From Nitriliruptoraceae bacterium (lineage in GTDB: Bacteria > Actinomycetota > Nitriliruptoria > Nitriliruptorales > Nitriliruptoraceae), in assembly GCA_007117945.1 (NCBI GenBank), contig SKTN01000267.1, positions 1-7,134 of the forward strand: 7,134 nt of DNA, read 5' to 3'. A program made the position numbers and the translations under genes. Under the pieces are notes generated by a model that was given only the letters and a program-made list of their open reading frames with translations, made no database searches and had not been told where the DNA came from. Shown one piece after another: positions 1-4,570 of this stretch. Each line of letters opens with the position of its first letter. Within the stretch, counting starts at the first letter, position 1.

Positions 1-288
1 ACCGCGTTGACCGCCGCCGGGCAGCGGGCGGTGGGCTTCGCCGACGCCGGCCGGCTCGCCGTGGGCGCGCGGGCCGACCTGGTGGCCGTCGACCTGCACA
101 GCGTCCGTACCGCCGGCGCGGATCCGGCGTCGGCGGCCGCGACGGTGGTCTTCGGTGCCGCTGCCGCCGACGTCACCGATGTGATCATCGACGGCCGGGA
201 CGTGGTCCGGGACCGTCGCCACGTCCTCGGTGACGTGCCGACGCTGCTGGCCGAGTCCATCGCCCCCCTCCGGGAGGAGCTGGCGTGA
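1..288 (+). CDS. hutF: Formimidoylglutamate deiminase, C-terminal part (partial at window start)
   Basis: This is the last 95 codons of a gene that begins before the window; the frame is open from base 1 to the TGA at 286-288. The protein hydrolyses N-formimidoyl-L-glutamate to N-formyl-L-glutamate and ammonia in the cytoplasm, in the histidine degradation branch that does not release formamide directly. What is visible is the end of an amidohydrolase: the glycine-rich turn GRLAVGARADLVAVDL that leads the polypeptide back into the small beta-sandwich domain, then FGAAAADVTDVIIDGRDVVRD, the usual final strands, and a short C-terminal helix. The metal-binding half lies outside the window. Identity rests on this C-terminal pattern, which resembles actinobacterial HutF (ADLV-x-V-x-L-x-SVR-x-AG), and on the directly overlapping hutI. 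Another amidohydrolase of the same superfamily is possible but less likely in this context. Confidence 0.85.
   Translation, partial: TALTAAGQRAVGFADAGRLAVGARADLVAVDLHSVRTAGADPASAAATVVFGAAAADVTDVIIDGRDVVRDRRHVLGDVPTLLAESIAPLREELA
272..279 (+). promoter_or_regulatory. Ribosome binding site of hutI
   Basis: GGGAGGAG lies inside the end of hutF. The GGAGG core (273-277) is 7 nt before the GTG at 285. It supports the GTG start and the 4-nt GTGA overlap with the hutF stop, a typical translational coupling arrangement. Confidence 0.7.
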
Positions 289-1538
289 GCGCGGATCCCG
301 CTGCCGAGGGGCAGGGGCCCCGCAGCACCTGCTACGACCGGATCGGCGAGCTGGTGACCTGCGTACCCGGGCTCGGGGACGACACGCCCCTGGGGCTGCG
401 TACCGACGCCGCGGTGGTGGTCGAGGACGACCGCGTCGTGTGGGTGGGTGCGGCCGGTGCCGCGCCGGCGACCGACGCGCGGGTGGACCTCGAGGGCCGC
501 TGCGTGCTCCCGAGCTTCGTCGACAGCCACAGCCACGTGGTGTTCGCCGGGGACCGTTCCGCGGAGTTCGCGGCCCGCATGGCCGGTGAGCCCTACGCCG
601 CCGGCGGCATCCGCTCGACGATGGCGGCCACCCGCGCAGCGACGAGCGCGGAGCTGAGCCGTCGGGCCCGCGACCTGGTCGCGGAGATGCGCCGGCAGGG
701 CACGGGCGTGGTGGAGATCAAGTCCGGTTACGGCGGCGATGTGGACACCGAACGGCGCAGCCTCGAGGTCGCCCGGCAGCTCACCGAGGAGACCACCTTC
801 CTCGGGGCCCACGCGGTGCCCGAGCCGTACGTCGACCGGGTGGACGACTACCTGGACCTGGTCACGGGGGAGATGCTGCACACCTGCGCCCCCCTGGCGC
901 GCTGGATCGACGTGTTCGTCGAGCAGGGCGCCTTCGACGCCGAGCGGGCCCGCGGGGTGCTGGCGGCGGGGCGCGACGCCGGCCTCGGCCTGCGGGTCCA
1001 CGCGAACCAGTTGGGGCACGGACCGGGTGTGCAGCTCGCCTGTGAGCTGGGTGCGGCCTCCGCCGACCACTGCACCTACCTCGACGACAGGGACGTCGCC
1101 GCCCTGGTCGACAGCGGCACCGTCGCCACCCTGGTCCCCGGGGCGGACTTCTCCACACGCGCGCCCCGCTACCCCGACGGGCGGCGTCTGGTGGACGCCG
1201 GCGCCGAGGTGGCGCTGTCCACTGACTGCAACCCGGGGACCTCCTACACCACCTCGATGCCCTTCGTCATCGCCCTGGCGGTGCGCGAGTGTGGCCTGAC
1301 CCCCTCCGAGGCGGTGTGGTCGGCCACCGCCGGGGGCGCCCGCGCGCTCGGACGCGACGACGTCGGCCATCTCGGGGTCGGCGCCGCGGCGTGGATGACG
1401 GTCCTCGACGCGCCCGACCACCGCCACCTCAGCTACCGCCCCGGGGTACCGCTCGCCCGTCCCCTGACCGGCCCGCGCGGCCAGGGCCTTCTGGACACTG
1501 ACCCACGGGCTTCCTACTATCGGTCTCAGAGCCACTGA
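285..1538 (+). CDS. hutI: Imidazolonepropionase
   Basis: The enzyme hydrolyses 4-imidazolone-5-propanoate to N-formimidoyl-L-glutamate (EC 3.5.2.7), the third step of histidine breakdown, in the cytoplasm; its product is the substrate of HutF encoded just upstream. The 417-residue protein has the expected length for this metal-dependent amidohydrolase. Visible in order: N-terminal beta-sandwich strands (VVVEDDRVVWVG, 44-55); the metal HxH in FVDSHSHVVFAGDR (His82, His84); VEIKSGYG (143-150); GAHAVPEPY (174-182); VHANQLG (238-244, His239 as likely metal ligand); ADHCTYL (His262); and STDCNPGTS (Asp314 as likely metal ligand). The acid/amide residue after His239 is Gln242, where Bacillus HutI has Glu; the Gln version is, from memory, common in actinobacteria. 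The GTG start is preferred because of the GGAGG 7 nt upstream. The last 27 residues after YRPGVPL do not look like the usual C-terminus and overlap a putative promoter. Confidence 0.95.
   Translation: MSADPAAEGQGPRSTCYDRIGELVTCVPGLGDDTPLGLRTDAAVVVEDDRVVWVGAAGAAPATDARVDLEGRCVLPSFVDSHSHVVFAGDRSAEFAARMAGEPYAAGGIRSTMAATRAATSAELSRRARDLVAEMRRQGTGVVEIKSGYGGDVDTERRSLEVARQLTEETTFLGAHAVPEPYVDRVDDYLDLVTGEMLHTCAPLARWIDVFVEQGAFDAERARGVLAAGRDAGLGLRVHANQLGHGPGVQLACELGAASADHCTYLDDRDVAALVDSGTVATLVPGADFSTRAPRYPDGRRLVDAGAEVALSTDCNPGTSYTTSMPFVIALAVRECGLTPSEAVWSATAGGARALGRDDVGHLGVGAAAWMTVLDAPDHRHLSYRPGVPLARPLTGPRGQGLLDTDPRASYYRSQSH
1492..1520 (+). promoter_or_regulatory. Putative sigma-70-type promoter for the ehu operon, inside the 3' end of hutI
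   Basis: TGGACA (1492-1497) and TACTAT (1515-1520) are separated by exactly 17 nt. The -35 differs from TTGACA at one base, and the -10 fits the actinobacterial TAnnnT pattern. It is the best-matching hexamer pair I found between hutI and ehuB. Transcription would begin near 1526-1530, just before the hutI stop, and give a 5' leader of about 310 nt ahead of ehuB. This is by eye only; in such GC-rich DNA a TACTAT hexamer is uncommon, which adds some weight. Confidence 0.45.
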
Positions 1539-1587
1539 CGGAGGCGTGTCACCCCTGTCCGACGCACGATGCACGTACGGCCGCTAG

Positions 1588-1635
1588 CGAGGGAACCTTC
1601 CTAGCTGGGGTCTGGTCTACACCCCGTAGGCCTCG
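1588..1635 (+). terminator. Stacked hairpin after hutI: possible terminator or attenuator
   Basis: Three consecutive perfect helices are nested: CGAGG (1588-1592) with CCTCG (1631-1635), CCTA (1600-1603) with TAGG (1627-1630), and GGGGT (1607-1611) with ACCCC (1621-1625) closing a 9-nt loop. No T-run follows, which is usual for actinobacterial hairpins and prevents a firm call. It could end the hut transcript, pause or attenuate a transcript started at 1492-1520, or be part of a structured leader. Confidence 0.35.
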
Positions 1636-1824
1636 ACACCCCCGGGAGCTCTGGCAACCCCTGGAGCCGACGCGCTCCGATGTCACGCCCCCGCACCATC
1701 GTTGTTGCACGAGCCGGGTACGACGGCCGTTCCAGCCGTGACAGGTCGGAACGCGCTGGAGGCAGAGCCCTGCCACCGCGGATCGCCGCCGACACCCAGG
1801 GACGTGATACCCACCCGAGATGTT

Positions 1825-1833
1825 GAGAGGAAG
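1825..1833 (+). promoter_or_regulatory. Ribosome binding site of ehuB
   Basis: GAGAGGAAG is purine-rich; its AGAGG part (1826-1830) is 9 nt before the ATG at 1840. It selects ATG 1840 over the upstream in-frame TTG at 1702 (no such motif and no signal-like sequence) and over the second in-frame ATG at 1849. Confidence 0.6.
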
Positions 1834-1839
1834 AGATCG

Positions 1840-2805
1840 ATGAGAGTCATGAACGCCCCCAGCAAGCGCAGCCGGATGCTGCGTGCCGCTGTGGCGATGG
1901 CCGCCCTCGCGGTCATCGCTGCGGCGTGCGGCAACGGCGAGGAGGCCGTCGTCGATGACGAGGTCACCGAGGACGATGAGGCGACCGAGGACGATGAGGC
2001 GACCGAGGACGAGGCGCCTGAGGCGACCGGCCTGCTCGCCGAACTGCAGGAGCAGGGTTCGATCACCGTCGGTGTGGCCAACGAGGTGCCCTTCGGCTAC
2101 GTCGACGACGACGGTGAGGTGACCGGCATCGCTCCCGACGTCGCCCGTGCGGTGCTCGCGGAGCTCGGCATCGAGGAGATGAACGCCGACGTCGTGGAGT
2201 TCGGCGAGCTGATCGGTGGACTCCAGGCCGGGCAGTTCGACATGATCACCGCCGGGATGTACATCACCAACGACCGTGCGCAGCAGATCTTCTTCTCCGA
2301 CCCCGACTACTGCGTCTCGGAGTCGCTCGCGGTCGAGGAGGGCAACCCGCTCGGGATCGTCGACTACCAGTCGCTGGTGGACAACCCGGACGTCATCGTG
2401 GCCGTGGCATCGGGCACCGTCGAGGTGCAGTACCTCGAGGACGCCGGCGTCCCGGACGAGCAGATCGAGACCTTCGGTGACATCGACGGCATGTACCGTG
2501 CCCTGGAGGCCGGCGAGGTCGATGTGGTGACCGGTACGGCTGCCACCGTCGCGACCCAGGTCGCTGCACGTGACGGCATGGAGGGTGTCGAGCCCTTCTT
2601 CCCGGTCGATGCGGAGGGCAACGACGTCTTCCCCTGCGGTGGTCACGGCTTCGATGACGAGGACTTCCGTGACGCCTTCAACGAGGTGCTGAACCGGTTC
2701 CGCGAGGACGGCACCACGATGGAGATCATCACCGCCTACGACGACTTCGATGAAGAGGACGTCGAGCTGGCGAACACCCTGACCCTCGAGGACTTCCTCG
2801 ACTAG
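1840..2805 (+). CDS. ehuB: Ectoine/hydroxyectoine ABC transporter substrate-binding lipoprotein
   Basis: This 321-residue lipid-anchored binding protein should capture ectoine or hydroxyectoine outside the membrane and hand it to EhuC/EhuD. A signal peptide with basic head (K9-R15), hydrophobic core and lipobox IAAAC puts the lipidated cysteine at residue 30. A hyperacidic spacer (34-62) with TEDDEA repeats follows, then a two-lobed SBP_bac_3-type domain. The family call rests on ANEVPFGYVD (80-89), EFGELIGGLQAGQFD (120-134), AGMYITNDR (138-146) and FSDPDYC (152-158). Aligned from memory to Sinorhizobium EhuB, ligand residues Glu21, Phe24, Tyr60, Phe80 and Arg85 become Glu82, Phe85, Phe121, Tyr141 and Arg146, so the aromatic box is kept. 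Cys158 and Cys266 also fall where the Sinorhizobium protein has cysteines and might form a disulfide. The mature part has no lysine. A general polar amino-acid binder (for example histidine, given the hut neighbours) is the main alternative. Confidence 0.85.
   Translation: MRVMNAPSKRSRMLRAAVAMAALAVIAAACGNGEEAVVDDEVTEDDEATEDDEATEDEAPEATGLLAELQEQGSITVGVANEVPFGYVDDDGEVTGIAPDVARAVLAELGIEEMNADVVEFGELIGGLQAGQFDMITAGMYITNDRAQQIFFSDPDYCVSESLAVEEGNPLGIVDYQSLVDNPDVIVAVASGTVEVQYLEDAGVPDEQIETFGDIDGMYRALEAGEVDVVTGTAATVATQVAARDGMEGVEPFFPVDAEGNDVFPCGGHGFDDEDFRDAFNEVLNRFREDGTTMEIITAYDDFDEEDVELANTLTLEDFLD
1966..2016 (+). repeat. 18-bp tandem repeat coding for an acidic TEDDEA linker
   Basis: Two identical 18-bp units (1966-1983 and 1984-2001, encoding T-E-D-D-E-A) are followed by a third unit lacking one GAT codon (2002-2016). 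The repeat is in frame within ehuB, directly after the lipidated cysteine region, and forms the flexible acidic tether between membrane anchor and binding domain. Copy number could vary between strains by replication slippage without breaking the frame. Confidence 0.85.
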
Positions 2806-2826
2806 ATCCCCGCCCTCGCCGGATCT
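2804..2826 (+). other. Short inverted repeat at the ehuB stop codon
   Basis: AGATCC (2804-2809) pairs perfectly with GGATCT (2821-2826) around an 11-nt C-rich loop, starting inside the TAG stop of ehuB. There is no T-run. It could protect the 3' end of an ehuB-only transcript or be a chance repeat; support is weak. Confidence 0.2.
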
Positions 2827-2878
2827 CGGTGCTTAGACTGACCGGGGTCCGGCGAGGTGTGCTGTCCGCAGCTGGGGG

Positions 2879-2894
2879 CACCGGACGTCCGGTG
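2879..2894. promoter_or_regulatory. 16-bp perfect palindrome between ehuB and ehuC
   Basis: CACCGGACGTCCGGTG is a perfect inverted repeat. A related but shorter element, ACCGGGGTCCGG, lies 39 nt upstream at 2841-2852. As DNA it could be an operator; as RNA it can form a 6-bp GC-rich stem with an ACGT loop. Hairpins between a binding-protein gene and its permease genes commonly lower permease expression relative to the binding protein (the malE-malF situation). The sequence alone does not decide between these roles. Confidence 0.4.
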
Positions 2895-2916
2895 ACGACC
2901 CCGTGTGGGACCTCGA

Positions 2917-2922
2917 GAAAGG
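2917..2922 (+). promoter_or_regulatory. Ribosome binding site deciding the ehuC start
   Basis: GAAAGG ends 6 nt before the GTG at 2929. The upstream in-frame GTG at 2905 has no comparable motif. A further GTG at 2941 is preceded by GGGAG (2931-2935) at 5 nt and remains a real alternative. Confidence 0.45.
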
Positions 2923-2928
2923 CAGCTC

Positions 2929-3681
2929 GTGGGAGACCTGGTGCTCACACCGGGGCAGTACGCACAGCTGTGGAACGGCATGCTCGCAACGGTGCAGATC
3001 CTGGCTGGCGCCTTCGCCCTGGGCATCTTCCTGTCCCTGGTGGTGGGGGTGGGACGGCTCTCGGACCGACGATGGGTCCGGGGCATCTCCTTCGGGTTCG
3101 TGGAGTTCGCCCGCGGCATCTCCTCGATCATCCTCCTCTTCATCATGGTGATCGCGATCCCGATCCTGCTCGGTGACATGATCCCGTGGTTGCGTGGCCG
3201 CTCGGTCGCGGTGCTGGGCGCGCTCGCGCTGGGCGTCAACATGGGGGGCTACGGCGCGGAGATCATCCGCGGGTCGATCCTGGCCATCCCCAAGGGCCAG
3301 ACCGAGGCGTCCATCGCGTTGAACCTCAACCCCACGCAGCGACTGCGCTACGTGGTCCTGCCCCAGGCACTGCGGATCATCCTGCCGCCCATGGGCAACC
3401 TCACCATCGAGATCCTCAAGGGCACGGCGCTGGTGTCCGTCGTGGGGGGCTTCGACCTGATGCGCGCCACGCAGAACCAGATCGCCAGCATGCTCGCGCG
3501 GGGGGCGATCGGGGTGACGGTGCTGTTCGTGAACGTCCTGGTGATCTACTTCATCCTCGCCCAGGGGGTCAACGCCTTGTTCCGGCTCGCCGAACGGGCG
3601 CTCGACCGCCGCTTCCAGCAACGACCTGCCAGCAAGGGTGTCCGGATCGACGCGACGGTGGGGGCCGAGACCGATGGCTGA
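2929..3681 (+). CDS. ehuC: Ectoine/hydroxyectoine ABC transporter permease, EhuC type
   Basis: This 250-residue inner-membrane subunit forms half of the translocation channel with EhuD. It is a polar amino-acid-type permease: an N-terminal helix reached by LWNGMLATVQILAGAFALGIFLSLVVGVG (about 15-43), FVEFARGISSIILLFIMVIAIPILL (57-81), AVLGALALGVNMGGYGAEIIRG (94-115), the EAA coupling loop EASIALNLNPTQRLRYVVLPQALR (126-149, split here for description) and a last helix around VTVLFVNVLVIYFILAQGV (196-214). The coupling loop docks onto the ATPase. The gene follows ehuB by 123 nt, wider than the other joins, and its final 8 nt overlap ehuD. GTG 2929 is chosen for its ribosome binding site; GTG 2905 or 2941 would shift the start by 8 or 4 residues. 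Assignment to EhuC rather than another permease of the His/Glu family depends mainly on the neighbouring EhuB. Confidence 0.8.
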   Translation: MGDLVLTPGQYAQLWNGMLATVQILAGAFALGIFLSLVVGVGRLSDRRWVRGISFGFVEFARGISSIILLFIMVIAIPILLGDMIPWLRGRSVAVLGALALGVNMGGYGAEIIRGSILAIPKGQTEASIALNLNPTQRLRYVVLPQALRIILPPMGNLTIEILKGTALVSVVGGFDLMRATQNQIASMLARGAIGVTVLFVNVLVIYFILAQGVNALFRLAERALDRRFQQRPASKGVRIDATVGAETDG

Positions 3682-4570
3682 TGACACCCCCCACACCCAG
3701 CAGGCCGTCGACGAGCCGTCGCAGGAGGGTGGTGACGCGCCGGCGCAGCCCGCCTTCGACCTCGAGGTGGAGCAGAGCCACAAGTGGTACCGGCGGCCCG
3801 ATGTGCTCGTCCCGGTCACCCTCGTGGTGCTCGGCCTGTCCCTGCTCGCCATCGTGCCGGCGCCCTCGGGTCGCTTCAGTTCGCAGTTCTCACCCGGACG
3901 CGAGGTGTCCTTCGGGTGGGACTACTTCTTCCACCTCCTTCCCCAGATGCTCCGCGGGCTGTACACGACCGCGCGTGCGACGGTGCTGGGCTTCCTCATC
4001 GCGGCCACGCTCGGGATGGTCATGGCGATGCTGCGACGCTCCCAGAACCGCGTCGTGAGCCTGCCCACGGCCTTCCTGATCGAGTTCATCCGCTCCACCC
4101 CGATCCTGGTGCAGATGTTCTTCGCCCAGGTCCTGGTGCGCTCCGTCGACTGGCTGTCGCTCAACCCGATCGTCATCCTGTTCCTGGTGCTCGGGATCCA
4201 CTACGCCACCTACGCCTCCGAGGCCTACCGGGCGGGGATCAACAGCGTCCCGAAGGGCCAGTGGGAGGCGGCGGTCGCGCTGAACCTGGATCCCGTCACG
4301 AAGTGGACCCGCATCATCATCCCGCAGGCGATCCCCAACGTCCTGCCGACGCTGGGCAACTACCTCGTCGCCGCCTTCAAGGACGCCCCCATCGGGGACG
4401 CGGTCCTCAGTACCGCGGGAGTGCTGTTCTTCGCCAACACCATCCGCGCCGAGGACTTCCGACCGGTCGAGCCGTACCTGCTCATCGGTGTCGGGTTCCT
4501 CCTGGTCAGCCTGCCTGCGGCATGGCTGGTCCGCCGTCTGGAGGCACACATTGCGTACGAACGTGGCTGA
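3674..4570 (+). CDS. ehuD: Ectoine/hydroxyectoine ABC transporter permease, EhuD type
   Basis: The second channel subunit, 298 residues, longer than the roughly 220 residues usual for EhuD. Residues 1-43 form a hydrophilic, acidic and Gln-rich cytoplasmic head; an extra hydrophobic segment follows (VLVPVTLVVLGLSLLAIV, 44-61), then an outward loop, and only then the conserved permease region: FFHLLPQMLRGLYTTARATVLGF (85-107), LIEFIRSTPILVQMFF (135-150), LGIHYATYASEAYRAGI (173-189) and the EAA coupling loop EAAVALNLDPVTKWTRIIIPQAI (198-220), ending with a helix at 268-286. The EFIRSTPILVQ and HYATYASEAYRAGI stretches fit EhuD. ATG 3674 is preferred over an upstream in-frame start at 3638 because it begins after a GGGGG (3660-3664 region) and overlaps ehuC by only 8 nt. 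The long head could be trimmed if a later start were used, but no good later start with a ribosome binding site was seen. Confidence 0.82.
   Translation: MADDTPHTQQAVDEPSQEGGDAPAQPAFDLEVEQSHKWYRRPDVLVPVTLVVLGLSLLAIVPAPSGRFSSQFSPGREVSFGWDYFFHLLPQMLRGLYTTARATVLGFLIAATLGMVMAMLRRSQNRVVSLPTAFLIEFIRSTPILVQMFFAQVLVRSVDWLSLNPIVILFLVLGIHYATYASEAYRAGINSVPKGQWEAAVALNLDPVTKWTRIIIPQAIPNVLPTLGNYLVAAFKDAPIGDAVLSTAGVLFFANTIRAEDFRPVEPYLLIGVGFLLVSLPAAWLVRRLEAHIAYERG
4540..4544 (+). promoter_or_regulatory. Ribosome binding site of ehuA, selecting a TTG start
   Basis: GGAGG inside the end of ehuD is 6 nt before TTG 4551, an ideal spacing. The in-frame GTG at 4563 is too far (18 nt). A second option is GTG 4611 with GGGAG at 4598-4602, 8 nt away. 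Confidence 0.55.

Larger units (their letters stand above)
1539..1839 (+). other. 301-nt gene-free leader between hutI and ehuB, rich in inverted repeats
   Basis: No plausible gene was found here on either strand; a long open frame on the minus strand runs through it but is antisense to ehuB and has no recognisable product. The stretch contains several helices: a three-part hairpin at 1588-1635, GGAGC/GCTCC at 1663-1667/1674-1678, a 7-bp long-range pair TGTCACG/CGTGACA at 1681-1687/1737-1743, ACGGC/GCCGT at 1723-1727/1735-1739 (which competes with the previous one), and GGCAG/CTGCC at 1761-1765/1770-1774. I compared it by eye with the conserved cores of ydaO (c-di-AMP), SAM, SAH, cobalamin, glycine, T-box and TPP leaders and did not find a convincing match. 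It most likely acts as the 5' UTR of the ehu operon. Confidence 0.5.

Noticed and set aside
1529..1543. GCCACTG followed by a GTCA-like stretch, similar to parts of a cobalamin riboswitch
   Set aside because: Only one short motif matches; the B12 box and the other conserved elements are missing, and the segment is within the end of hutI.
1645..1680. CTGGCAACCCC with flanking pairs, resembling the CCGGCAACC core of SAM-type riboswitches
   Set aside because: The conserved GAG-containing first helix and pseudoknot partner are absent, and the downstream genes have no link to methionine metabolism.
1702..1839. In-frame TTG start extending ehuB upstream by 46 codons
   Set aside because: The extension would bury the lipoprotein signal peptide behind a polar stretch, and ATG 1840 has a purine-rich ribosome binding site at suitable distance.
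1549..2646. Long open frame on the minus strand opposite ehuB
   Set aside because: It mirrors the codon periodicity of ehuB, has no recognisable product, and the plus-strand gene is certain.
1840..2805. Histidine or urocanate binding protein suggested by the adjacent hut genes
   Set aside because: The spacing and identity of the EhuB aromatic-box residues and the Cys positions fit the ectoine family better; kept only as an alternative.
2905..2928. GTG 2905 as start of ehuC
   Set aside because: No ribosome binding site precedes it, whereas GTG 2929 has GAAAGG at 6 nt; the added residues are polar and not family-like.
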